Assembly (NCBI RefSeq): GCF_013004375.1
Contig: NZ_JABERI010000026.1
Span: 1 to 64,000, forward strand
DNA: 64,000 bases
Direction: 5' to 3'
Origin: Acinetobacter terrae
GTDB taxonomy: Bacteria; Pseudomonadota; Gammaproteobacteria; Pseudomonadales; Moraxellaceae
Position numbers and translations under genes: made by a program. The stretch's first letter is position 1, and each line of letters begins with the position of its first letter. Positions 28,445-37,600 of the stretch are shown one piece after another. The notes beneath the pieces are model-generated. The model saw nothing but the letters and a program-made list of their open reading frames with translations. It did not search any database and was not told the origin of the DNA.

Positions 28445-29996
28445 ATTTTAATCCTTTTTCAAAAATTTTTGCTTCATCTTCGCGTCTTGCTTGTAAACCT
28501 CTATTTTGTTTTGTTGTCCACAAACGTTTCATACTTCTTAAAGATATAGGAACATTACTTCCACTTTTTTTCAAATCTCCCTGAATTTCTCTCATTTCTT
28601 TTCGTCTATTTCCTTTAAGACCTATATATCGATTATATACAAGCGATAAAATAGCACCTTGACAATGAGGATGATATTTTAAAATATCAGGGTAAATTTT
28701 TAATGTATCCTCTGCATATCTTTTCTTTACTATCATTACCATATCATAAGCTTTATTTTTACTTATCGTAATATCGGATAGGCTACTAACTAAGGCTTGT
28801 GCAGATACGCCTTTTTTCCCTTGAGCTTTTAATAAGCGTTGAATTTGATTTGGAGTATAATATAAAGTTAAATCTTTTTTAATTTGTTCTGTACTCTGTT
28901 GTCCTAAATCATAACCATATCCTAATGTTACTCCACTTTTACCATCTCCTCCTTTACTCGGCACATAAGGTTGAGATTCATATTTTTCCCATTTTAAAAT
29001 TGATTCAAGAGATTCTTTTGAAATAATCATTATTCCTAAAGATGTTTCAAAAGAATATGTTTGAATAATACATTCAGAAGAGCAATCTTTATGATTAATG
29101 CTTTTATTTATGACTGGTTTATCTTGTTGAGTACTTCCCTTCGTTACATCCACATCTAAATGCAACTTAACAGAACGTGCATTTATTCTTTGTGGCAAAT
29201 AATCTACAGATTTTAGTGGAGTACCATCAGGTCTATATACTGTTATCTTCACCCATTTTCCGATATGACCCCGAACTACAATCTTTCCATTTGAAGCAGT
29301 GATTATATTTTTTTCTCCACTATCTAGAGCTAATATTTCAACGTTTGTTTTTTCTACAATATAATTATTGTCATTTTTATCCAACAGAGTGATCGTCGAT
29401 AAACTTTTAAAACTATCATATGGTTCATCTAATTTAATAAGAATTGGCTGTTTGGAACCATTGCCAGAATTTACAGATTTTTTTAGAATAAATTTATCAT
29501 TAGATGTCAGAACTAAAATTTCTATTTCTCTATTTGGGGAAGATTCTATTTCTGCAACCCCTTCTTTATTAGTAGAACGTTCAAAAGTTTTTTTCCCTTT
29601 GGGTCTAGATTGAATAGGAAAATTAAACATAACTTTTCCTGTACTATCTACAACTTTAAATAAAGTAAACACTGTTCCACTTGCAGGCTGTTTTACATTT
29701 CCCTTTTTATATTCCTCAATAGTTTTTGGCAATTGAACTTTTATCGGATTATGGTCAGATGAAACTATGGATGAGTTGATCGTTTTAAAAACTGTATAAT
29801 CTTTAGCATTCGGTGGTTTAGCTAAAATTTCGACTATCCTGTTAGAAGAAGATTGAAACACGAATAATCCATTATCATCTGTTTTTTGAAGATTCTCTCT
29901 TATTGACCCTTTATAACGAGACTTTACATTTAAATTGATAACTCGACGTCCCGACTTGTCATAGAATTTAGACGTAATGGTGACTAAACTACTCAT
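28428..29996 (-). CDS. T6SS cargo effector, pesticin/T4-lysozyme-like peptidoglycan hydrolase
   Basis: The 522-residue protein has no signal peptide. Three beta-rich repeats (about 4-90, 108-190, 196-285; each starts with an ITxxDKxG-like strand) resemble surface or carrier domains. The C-terminal 320-522 looks like the pesticin/phage-lysozyme fold. Glu337 (KWEKYES), Thr357 and Asp363 (GVTLGYGYDLG) fit an E-T-D catalytic set, and CQGAILSLVYNR followed by GNRRKEM is the family's second conserved block. The start overlaps the vgrG stop by one base (TAATG), so it is translated with VgrG and probably delivered by it into rival cells to cut peptidoglycan. Markedly AT-rich. Confidence 0.8.
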   Translation of the reverse strand: MSSLVTITSKFYDKSGRRVINLNVKSRYKGSIRENLQKTDDNGLFVFQSSSNRIVEILAKPPNAKDYTVFKTINSSIVSSDHNPIKVQLPKTIEEYKKGNVKQPASGTVFTLFKVVDSTGKVMFNFPIQSRPKGKKTFERSTNKEGVAEIESSPNREIEILVLTSNDKFILKKSVNSGNGSKQPILIKLDEPYDSFKSLSTITLLDKNDNNYIVEKTNVEILALDSGEKNIITASNGKIVVRGHIGKWVKITVYRPDGTPLKSVDYLPQRINARSVKLHLDVDVTKGSTQQDKPVINKSINHKDCSSECIIQTYSFETSLGIMIISKESLESILKWEKYESQPYVPSKGGDGKSGVTLGYGYDLGQQSTEQIKKDLTLYYTPNQIQRLLKAQGKKGVSAQALVSSLSDITISKNKAYDMVMIVKKRYAEDTLKIYPDILKYHPHCQGAILSLVYNRYIGLKGNRRKEMREIQGDLKKSGSNVPISLRSMKRLWTTKQNRGLQARREDEAKIFEKGLKCDCYK

Positions 29997-32860
29997 TAAT
30001 CAAAGTCCTCTTCTGTATAAACTTCATCATCCTCAAAAATCTCTCCTTCTATTTCTTCTATCAGTTCATCAATATTGTCATTTGATATTTCCTGACTTAA
30101 ATAAGTATTTAAAGAGTTAAATCCCAATGCTGTAAATTCTGATTGTTGCGGAGTATAGAACCTTAAGGAACTAATGATTTTTTCACTATTTAATTCATTT
30201 TTAATATTTTTAATTAATTTTCCATCTGATTTACCAACAATAAAAATCTCCTTTTCACCCTCAGATGGCTTGTTCCACATATAATCAATTTGATTGCTAT
30301 AAGGAGTTTCAAACATTGGCAAACTTACCTGAGGTGTCAGTACTTTTGCCCCTCCCACAAAACTATGCTGCCCAGCCTTACTCTCAAACTTGCCACCCGT
30401 AGTTGTAAAAACACCTTCGGCATTGATCTTTAACTGTGAACCGCCTGCAGTCAGTACAATCTCTTTAGGGCTAGTAATTTCAATTTTATCTTCGGTAGAA
30501 ATCAGCTTAATGACCTTGCGAGCGATGGCTTCAATTGCATCATCCTGCGCTTGAAGTTCAACTTTACCTTTTGCAGCAAAGGCTCTGAATCCTTCTTGTG
30601 CTGCAAAAAGACTAATTTTTTTACTTGCATGCCCAATCAAAGACTTTTGTGTACTGAAGTTGATACTCTCTCCTGCACTATGGTTAATCTGTTGATCTGC
30701 TGAAATATGGATATCTTCATTTGTTGCAAGCGCAATCGAATTGGGTGCAGCCAATAGCATTAAAGCCTGTTTAAATGTATCCGCTTGCTCTTTTTCCCCA
30801 CTTTCAATGTGGTCAAGAAAAGCCTTCAAATTTTCCAAAACATCTAACGGATCCGTTAACTGATTTTCCGCAACTTGACTCAATGCTTCAGAATTATTCA
30901 AACTCGATTGCAGTTGAGTTCTTGCTTCATTTGTACCGAGATGATGACCATTGGCTTGATCTTGAGAATATGTCGAAATCAGCAGACCTTTCCCCGCACG
31001 AACAGCTCCATATTGATCGGTTCTTAACTCAAATCCTTCACCACGCCCATCACTGATTTCTTTATCTTTGGGATGGCTCAAGTTACCCAAATTCAATTGG
31101 CTTGCCCCATGACTGCTGTGCAATTGGGTACTGATCTGTCTGGTGGTGTCATCAAAACGGAGTTGGTTAAAGCCTGCTCCAGCCACTTCTTGCGAACGGA
31201 TGCCACTGAGCTTTTTGGTATCGGGTAACTGCCCTTTGATATCAAACATGGTTTGATGGCGTTCAGCTTCATGAATTCGCCCAACCACAAATGGCCGATC
31301 AACATCACCTTCAAAGAAGTCGATCACCACAATTTCACCAATTCGGGGATGGAATCGCGCGCCATAACCTTCACCTGCCCAAGGGGTCAACACATCTACC
31401 CAGGCTGAGTCGGTATCGTTTTCATTACTCCCCGCACCGCCATCGTGACCATGGTCGTCCACACGAGTAAACATGAAGCGAACTTTGATGCGTCCCCATG
31501 CATCCACAAAAATAGTTTCACCTTCAGGTCCAACGACTTTGGCTCGTTGTGGATAGGCCGCAGGTCGATGCATTAAAGGACTATATTCAGGCACTACGGG
31601 GACATTACGACGTACTAGATACAGCTCATTGGCTTGTCGTTCATCTCCTTGGTGTTGCCAACGGCTTAAAGTTAATAAGACATCTAACTGACGGAGAATA
31701 TCTTTCGGTAAATTATTCTGGTTATAAAAAGCTTTGCCTAAAATCAGGAATTCTTTATCTGAACCTGAATGCAGATCAATTTCAGGATGATCGATTAATT
31801 CAAACCAATAACCCACCTGTGCATCACGTACACTACTATTGGCGGTGAAGTATTTGGCCTGCAAGTCTTGGTATTGGGACAGCTGCTGATTAAGCTTTTC
31901 TAATTGGTTACTACCTGAAATCGTGGTCTGATCGGTACCGGTTAAATCTGATGTCCATGCTGGGCTGATGGTCCAGGCTTGCTCCAAACTTAAAGTTTCA
32001 TTATCTTGCAACTCACTATGTTGATGATTACTGAGCAGACTATTGGCTTGATCTTGCGACAGGCTGTTGGCTTGCCAACGCTGTACCTGAATTGCGGTGG
32101 ACTGCAAAGAGCGTTCGGCGATAAAACTGGTGATGCTATCTAGGCGTTCTGTGGCATGACTACGATGAAATCGGATTGATCTTCTGCTTAAAGCACTATA
32201 TTGATGATTATCATCAATCAAACGTAGTTTCTGCGGCTGAATCGCGGAGGAGGAAACTGCAACTCGGTGTTCAGACTCATCAATCAGCCAATTAATGCCT
32301 TCACTGCGCCACAGTCGTGTGAGAAATTCATAATCCGTTTCATTGGCTTGCATTACGAAAGGACGAATATCGTATTCTCGGGTTAAGCCCTGAATATTTA
32401 GACTTAAGCTGGCGGCAAATAAGGCACTTTTACTTTGCCATTCTCTAAACAGTATTTCACTGATATCACGCACGCTTTTGTTCATAAACACACGACTATT
32501 CTGGCGCTTGTGCCAGAGTGCCGACGCATCTTCAATGGTGATTTTATAGAGGGTGAGTGCCCCATCACTTTGACCTTGGCTGGCACCAGTAATGATACCA
32601 GTGATTCGTGAGAGTTCACCTAAATCAGTGACTTGATCGACAGCTACACGTCCACCTATAAATTGCTTTAGGGGAATATGGGCATTGGTCGACAAGCAAA
32701 TCAATTCAGCCTTAAAGCCATGATTAATGCGATGTTGTCCTTCAATTCTTTGAATAAAGACCTGAGGATTAAGCAATTCGTTGGAAAAATATAAATGCAG
32801 GGCACGTTTTTGCAAACTTAAGCCCATACCTTCAATCACAGCATGGATAGTGTTTAACAT
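29996..32860 (-). CDS. vgrG: Type VI secretion spike protein VgrG
   Basis: The 954-residue trimeric spike has a gp27-like base (about 1-400), the OB-fold gp5-like part (about 440-545: VDAWGRIKVRF, GYGARFHPRIGEIVVIDFFEGD, RPFVVGRIHE), the Vgr motif and a DUF2345 beta-helix (about 690-850). A C-terminal extension of roughly 100 residues ends in an acidic tail (GEIFEDDEVYTEEDFD) with AT-rich codons, like the effector that follows. No tss genes are nearby, so this is an orphan vgrG island using an apparatus encoded elsewhere. Confidence 0.95.
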   Translation of the reverse strand: MLNTIHAVIEGMGLSLQKRALHLYFSNELLNPQVFIQRIEGQHRINHGFKAELICLSTNAHIPLKQFIGGRVAVDQVTDLGELSRITGIITGASQGQSDGALTLYKITIEDASALWHKRQNSRVFMNKSVRDISEILFREWQSKSALFAASLSLNIQGLTREYDIRPFVMQANETDYEFLTRLWRSEGINWLIDESEHRVAVSSSAIQPQKLRLIDDNHQYSALSRRSIRFHRSHATERLDSITSFIAERSLQSTAIQVQRWQANSLSQDQANSLLSNHQHSELQDNETLSLEQAWTISPAWTSDLTGTDQTTISGSNQLEKLNQQLSQYQDLQAKYFTANSSVRDAQVGYWFELIDHPEIDLHSGSDKEFLILGKAFYNQNNLPKDILRQLDVLLTLSRWQHQGDERQANELYLVRRNVPVVPEYSPLMHRPAAYPQRAKVVGPEGETIFVDAWGRIKVRFMFTRVDDHGHDGGAGSNENDTDSAWVDVLTPWAGEGYGARFHPRIGEIVVIDFFEGDVDRPFVVGRIHEAERHQTMFDIKGQLPDTKKLSGIRSQEVAGAGFNQLRFDDTTRQISTQLHSSHGASQLNLGNLSHPKDKEISDGRGEGFELRTDQYGAVRAGKGLLISTYSQDQANGHHLGTNEARTQLQSSLNNSEALSQVAENQLTDPLDVLENLKAFLDHIESGEKEQADTFKQALMLLAAPNSIALATNEDIHISADQQINHSAGESINFSTQKSLIGHASKKISLFAAQEGFRAFAAKGKVELQAQDDAIEAIARKVIKLISTEDKIEITSPKEIVLTAGGSQLKINAEGVFTTTGGKFESKAGQHSFVGGAKVLTPQVSLPMFETPYSNQIDYMWNKPSEGEKEIFIVGKSDGKLIKNIKNELNSEKIISSLRFYTPQQSEFTALGFNSLNTYLSQEISNDNIDELIEEIEGEIFEDDEVYTEEDFD

Positions 32861-32903
32861 AATAATTTATTGTTTTAAGAATATTATTTTAATGAGTGGC
32901 TGC

Positions 32904-32932
32904 ATTCTAAGAAATGTTGTTTTTTTAGTCTA
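32904..32932 (-). promoter_or_regulatory. Candidate promoter of the vgrG operon
   Basis: On the minus strand, TAGACT (32927-32932) and TAGAAT (32904-32909) are 17 bp apart. The inferred start is about 35 bases before the vgrG ATG. The -35 box is only a partial match. Confidence 0.5.
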
Positions 32933-33085
32933 GTGAGTTTTTTGTTAATTCGATAAAAAAACCATACATCCAATTCAACCTATTTAAATCTGTTAAAAAA
33001 TACAGAGATTAAATTAGACTTTTATTTTTCGGTTCCTGTCTTACTGCTACACTGAAAAGAATAACAATATTCAAGAGTTCGGGTC

Positions 33086-34240
33086 ATGATTGACATCCAT
33101 TCCAAACTGCCTGCACAAGGGATCACCATTTTCAGTGTGATGACCGCAATGGCACATCGCCTGAATGCCTTAAATCTCTCTCAAGGTTTTCCCGATTTTG
33201 CAGCCCCTCCTGCACTGTTAAAAGCGTTAAGCCAAGCTACTTTGGATGGCTTTAATCAATATGCACCAAGTGATGGACTGATTTCACTACGCGAACAATT
33301 GGCACATCAATTTTTAAAACGCGATCAACTGGTGATTGATCCCGTCACTGAAATCACCATTACCCCAGGCGCAACCATCGGGATTTTTTGTACTATTCAG
33401 GCGCTGATCCATGCGGGTGATGAAGTTATTATTTTCGACCCCTGCTATGACAGTTATGGCCCCAGCGTGAAACTGGTGGGTGGCAGAGCCATTCATATTC
33501 CTCTGGTTGCACCCGAGTTTTCCGTAAACTGGAATCAGGTTAAAGATGCCATCAACGACAAGACCCGAATGATCATTGTGAATACCCCTCACAACCCTAC
33601 TGGTGCAATTTGGTCACGTCAGGACTGGTTAAATTTAATTGAGCTGATTCGTGATAAAAACATTGTGGTGCTGTCCGATGAAGTCTATGAACATCTGATT
33701 TATGATGGTAAAAAACATTATTCCGCACTGTCTTTTCCTGAATTGCGTGATCGCAGTATTGTGGTGGGTTCTTTTGGTAAAACCTTCCATGTCACGGGCT
33801 GGAAAACCGGTTACTGCATTGCCTCACCCGAACTGATGAAACTATTTAGACAGGTTTATCAATTTGTCAGTTTCTGCGGTGTCACGCCGATACAAATGGC
33901 ACTGGCGACTTTTATGCAGCAGCATCCTGAACATATTGAACAACTTGCCGACTTCTATCAGGATAAACGCGATCTATTTAATTCAGGCATTCGCAACTCA
34001 CGTTTTCATTTTACTCCGTCACAAGGAACCTATTTCCAGAACTTAAATTACAGTGCCATTCGCCCCGATTTAAACGATATCGAGATGTGTAAATTTCTCG
34101 CGGAACATCATGGCATTGTGGCGATTCCTATTTCAGTTTTTTATCAGCAGGCGCCCGAAAATTTACGTTTAATTCGCTTTTGTTTTGCCAAAAAAGATGA
34201 AACCTTAGAACAAGCCTCTGCCATTTTATCTGCTGTTTAA
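33086..34240 (+). CDS. PLP-dependent aminotransferase, YbdL/MtnE-like
   Basis: The 384-residue class I/II aminotransferase has the PLP-binding Lys in SFGKTFHVTGWKTGY (about Lys232), NTPHNPTG (about 169) and the SDEVYEHLIYDG block. The N-terminus IFSVMTAMAHRLNALNLSQGFPDF resembles the methionine aminotransferase YbdL, which transaminates methionine with 2-oxo acids. Location near a sulfur-scavenging locus is compatible with methionine metabolism, but it has its own terminator and is not in that operon. Confidence 0.88.
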   Translation: MIDIHSKLPAQGITIFSVMTAMAHRLNALNLSQGFPDFAAPPALLKALSQATLDGFNQYAPSDGLISLREQLAHQFLKRDQLVIDPVTEITITPGATIGIFCTIQALIHAGDEVIIFDPCYDSYGPSVKLVGGRAIHIPLVAPEFSVNWNQVKDAINDKTRMIIVNTPHNPTGAIWSRQDWLNLIELIRDKNIVVLSDEVYEHLIYDGKKHYSALSFPELRDRSIVVGSFGKTFHVTGWKTGYCIASPELMKLFRQVYQFVSFCGVTPIQMALATFMQQHPEHIEQLADFYQDKRDLFNSGIRNSRFHFTPSQGTYFQNLNYSAIRPDLNDIEMCKFLAEHHGIVAIPISVFYQQAPENLRLIRFCFAKKDETLEQASAILSAV

Positions 34241-34263
34241 GTTCATGATTTATTAATAAATTT

Positions 34264-34325
34264 AAGCCTTAGTTACTTAACAACGCTTAGTTACTTAACA
34301 GCTAAGGCTTTTTTAAGCGAACTCA
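34264..34325 (+). terminator. Terminator with tandem repeats in its loop
   Basis: The arms 34264-34272 and 34312-34320 pair over 9 bp and are followed by six T. The large loop contains two exact copies of CTTAGTTACTTAACA (34268-34282, 34286-34300, period 18), so part of one repeat also belongs to the stem. Confidence 0.7.
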
Positions 34326-34380
34326 GGTAGTGTGATTTTAAATCTGAAAAATGATAAAAATACCTTTACAGGACGTTCAA

Positions 34381-35747
34381 TGTCTCAACATCAATCACTG
34401 CTCGATCAACAAAAATTATGGAAAACCTTTTTAATTTTCCTGTTGCCGTTGATTGCAACCAATATTTTGCAAAACCTTTCAGGAACGATTAATACCATTT
34501 TTGTAGGGCAAATGATGGGGGTGAATGCCATTGCAGCAGTGGCTGTATTCTTCCCGATTTTGTTTTGTCTGCTGGCTTTTGTGATTGGCCTTTCAGCGGG
34601 TGCAACCGTATTGGTTGGACAAGCTTGGGGGGCGAAAAATGTTGAAAAAGTTCGCTGTGTGGTCGGCTCTACCCTGTTTATGACTTTAATTGGCGGCAGT
34701 ATTATTGCCCTGTTTGGGGTGCTTTTTGCTGAACATATTTTACTTGCCTTAGGCACGGATCCGGATGTCATGCACCTGTCACTGCCTTATGTACAGTGGA
34801 TGCTTGCCGGCAGTCCCTTGCTGTTTATTTATATTATTTATACGTCAATTTTACGTGGAGTCGGTGACAGCACCACCCCGCTGATTGCGTCAGGCATGAC
34901 CATTCTGATTGGCGTATTAATTACCCCTGTGCTGATTGCGGGGTATTTTGGCTTTCCGAAAATGGGCATTATTGCACCTGCTATTGCCACCATTGTCGGT
35001 TACCTTGCAGTACTGATCTTTTTGGCCGTGTACTTAAATAAAAAAGATCATCCGCTTAAGCCTGACCGTCATCTGCTCAGTCATATTCGCCATCAACGCG
35101 AACTCAGTATAATCATTCTACGTTTAGGCATTCCAACCGGCATTCAGATGGTGACAACTTCAGTTGCCGGTTTGGTGATTGTAGGTTTGGTGAATCGTTA
35201 TGGTTCCCATGCCACTGCAGCCTATGGTGCAGTCAATCAGGTGCTGAATTATATTCAATTCCCTGCCCTATCTATCTCTATTGCCGCGTCGATTTTTGCT
35301 GCTCAAGCTATTGGTGCAGGTAAATCGGAACTACTGAACAAAGTCACGCGTACTGCACTGGGTATGAATATCGTCATTACGGGTGGATTGGTAGCTTTAG
35401 CTTATCTATTCTCAAAATATCTGATGGCGCTATTTATCACCGACCCGACGGTGGTTGTACTTGGGCAGCAACTTTTATTTATTGTATTGTGGTCGATTAT
35501 CTTCTTTGGTGCGAGTGCCATTTTTGCTTCCATCATGCGTGCCAGCGGTACCGTAACTGTCCCAATGATCATTAACATTGTTGCCATTATTGGCATTGAA
35601 GTGCCATGCGCTTATTTGTTCAGTCAATGGTGGGGCTTACAAGGCATTTGGTATGCGTACGCACTGGCATTTGTTTGCTTAAGTATTCTTCAAGGTCTGT
35701 ATTATCAATTTATCTGGAAGAAAAAAACCGTTAAAGCGTTAATTTAA
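34381..35747 (+). CDS. MATE-family efflux transporter
   Basis: The 455-residue inner-membrane protein has twelve hydrophobic segments in two similar halves. It shows the MatE hallmarks (PLIATNILQNLSGTINTIFVGQMMG, LRGVGDSTTPL, IMRASGTVTVPM). Members export drugs or toxic cations using Na+ or H+. ATG at 34381 has AGGA 7 bases upstream; a GTG at 34332 in frame is less likely. The substrate is unknown. An AT-rich 11-bp inverted repeat lies downstream. Confidence 0.9.
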
Positions 35748-35810
35748 AAGTCCTTTAAGCAAATCAATGCTCTTTGCAAAACCCGCTGCAAAAGGCTGAT
35801 AAATGTGATT

Positions 35811-35850
35811 TAAATCCTTATCCCATATATTTTATAAGGATTTAATTTTA
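35811..35850 (+). repeat. AT-rich inverted repeat after the MATE gene
   Basis: A perfect 11-bp inverted repeat (35811-35821 with 35834-35844) with a 12-nt loop is followed by ATTTTAT. It could terminate the MATE transcript or serve as an operator for the first monooxygenase gene, 77 bp downstream. Confidence 0.45.
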
Positions 35851-35920
35851 TCGTATTTTCCAAGCTTCTAATTCCTTGTTATAACCCTGTGAAAATGAAT
35901 GATTACAACAGGGTATGACC

Positions 35921-37291
35921 ATGTCGAAACGACAAATTAAACTGGGTGCTTTTATTCCCACCACCTCACAGCACGCAGCAGGCTGGCGTCACCCGCAGTC
36001 TCGTCCACAAGATCATCTAAGCATTGATTACGTTATTGAATTGGCAAAAACTGCTGAGAAAGGTTTATTTGATGCCTATTTTCTTGCCGACGGTTTATCG
36101 GTGAACTGGAGTCATGGCGCTTCCAAAAACAAGCAAAGTATTGGTTATAGCGACAAAGTTGTCGGTTTTGAACCCGTAACATTATTTGCTGCCATTTCAG
36201 CAGTGACCAAGCACATTGGTTTTATTGCCACGGCCTCAACCACCTATGAAGAACCTTACCTTTTGGCACGTAAATTTGCCTCACTAGATCACATTTCAAA
36301 AGGTCGTGCTGCATGGAATGTGGTGACCACTATTTCGGCGGATACGGCACGTAATTTTGGTTTTACTGCGCATCCAGATGCAAAAGTCCGTTATGAACGT
36401 GCCGATGAATTTATTGAAGTCACCCAAAAACTTTGGGATTCCTGGGAAGACGATTCGTTCTTATATAATAAAGAAAGCGGTCAATTCTTTGATGCCAACA
36501 AGCAGCATGAACCGCGACATACAGGCAAATATTTCAATGTACAAGGTTCACTGAATGTTCCTCGTCCACCGCAAGGCTATCCGGTCATTGTACAAGCCGG
36601 TCAGTCGGAAGATGGTCGTGAACTTGCAGCAAAATATGCCGAAGTCATTTTCACTGCGCAACAAAGTTTGGATGATGCACAAACCTTCTACCGTGATGTC
36701 AAAGCACGTTTAAGCAAATATGGTCGCCATGCCGATGACTTAAAAATCATGCCAGGCGTGTCGATTTTCGTGGCAAAAACCGAGCAAAAAGCGCAAGAAA
36801 AATATCAGTTGTTGAATAGCCTGATTCATCCAGATGTTGGTTTAGGCTTACTTTCCGGTTTGGCAGGCAATATTGATTTATCTCAATTTGATTTAGATGC
36901 TCCATTTCCAAAACTTGATGAAACAGAAATCAATTTTAGCAGCCGTCAGCAAATGATGATTGAAATTGCACAAAAACATAATTTTAGCATTCGCCAGCTG
37001 TATGAATATATTGCCTCAGCACGTGGTCACTGGACCTTGATTGGTACACCTAAACAAGTGGTCGATCAATTACAACAATGGTTCGAAAATGAAGCTGCGG
37101 ATGGCTTCAATGTATTGCCCCCTTCGACCCCCGCGGGTCTGGATGACTTTGTGGAATTTATTGTGCCTGAACTGCAACGTCGCGGCCTGTTCCGTACCGA
37201 ATATGAAGGTACAACCTTACGTGAAAACTTAGGTTTAAAACGTCCTGAAAATCAATATGTGCTGGCACAACAACAAGCTCAGACATCTTAA
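35921..37291 (+). CDS. LLM flavin-dependent monooxygenase 1 (NtaA/SnaA/DszA family)
   Basis: The 456-residue TIM-barrel enzyme uses FMNH2 from a separate reductase and O2. Family blocks are LFDAYFLADG (about 48), FIATASTTYEEPYLLARKFASLDH, GRAAWNVVTT (about 127), YPVIVQAGQSEDGRE and ARGHWTLIGTPKQVVDQL. Members cleave C-S, S-oxygen or C-N bonds in sulfones, sulfonates or chelators; the sulfur locus around it favours an organosulfur substrate. ATG at 35921 has AGGG 7 bases upstream and aligns with both paralogues; ATG 35915 is too close. Terminator downstream. Confidence 0.88.
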   Translation: MSKRQIKLGAFIPTTSQHAAGWRHPQSRPQDHLSIDYVIELAKTAEKGLFDAYFLADGLSVNWSHGASKNKQSIGYSDKVVGFEPVTLFAAISAVTKHIGFIATASTTYEEPYLLARKFASLDHISKGRAAWNVVTTISADTARNFGFTAHPDAKVRYERADEFIEVTQKLWDSWEDDSFLYNKESGQFFDANKQHEPRHTGKYFNVQGSLNVPRPPQGYPVIVQAGQSEDGRELAAKYAEVIFTAQQSLDDAQTFYRDVKARLSKYGRHADDLKIMPGVSIFVAKTEQKAQEKYQLLNSLIHPDVGLGLLSGLAGNIDLSQFDLDAPFPKLDETEINFSSRQQMMIEIAQKHNFSIRQLYEYIASARGHWTLIGTPKQVVDQLQQWFENEAADGFNVLPPSTPAGLDDFVEFIVPELQRRGLFRTEYEGTTLRENLGLKRPENQYVLAQQQAQTS

Positions 37292-37305
37292 TCCAAGAAC
37301 GATTT

Positions 37306-37331
37306 AAAATGCCCTTCGGGGCATTTTTTAT
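37306..37331 (+). terminator. Rho-independent terminator after monooxygenase 1
   Basis: A 9-bp stem (37306-37314 with 37319-37327) with a TTCG loop and six T. It separates transcription of monooxygenases 1 and 2. Confidence 0.92.
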
Positions 37332-37463
37332 GCCGCTTTTTAAAGATCACACCATTTTGATCTATCTAAAAAACAACATAAGAATAGAGATTATCCCTTT
37401 TCGACCAATACATAGCTTTTCATATAAGTACTGCATTTTTTCTACTGTCTGATTTGAAACAAA

Positions 37464-37482
37464 GCAACGTTTTTACTGTTGA
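37464..37482 (+). promoter_or_regulatory. Candidate enhancer site for the sigma-54 activator
   Basis: CAAC and GTTG form an inverted repeat across 9 bp (37465-37468 with 37478-37481). The centre is about 95 bases upstream of the predicted sigma-54 start, a normal enhancer distance. A related CAAC-N7-GTTG site lies before the porin operon promoter. Confidence 0.4.
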
Positions 37483-37541
37483 ATCTTAAACACATAAAAA
37501 TATTATGTATTTTATATTATTGTTTTAATTAGTATTTATCA

Positions 37542-37557
37542 TTGGCACAAAGTTTGA
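37542..37557 (+). promoter_or_regulatory. Sigma-54 promoter of monooxygenase 2
   Basis: TTGGCAC (37542-37548), then four bases and TTTGA, with the GG-to-GA spacing of the -24/-12 element. The -24 half is perfect; the -12 half has GA instead of GC. It lies about 45 bases before the gene start, and a sigma-54 activator is encoded 4.3 kb away. Confidence 0.65.
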
Positions 37558-37600
37558 ATGAGATGTTCTGAATATTTATTAGAATCCATAGGATATAACA

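Noticed and set aside
35748..35920. Sigma-54 promoter for monooxygenase 1
   Set aside because: I searched for GG and GC doublets at -24/-12 spacing and found none, unlike monooxygenase 2 and the porin operon.
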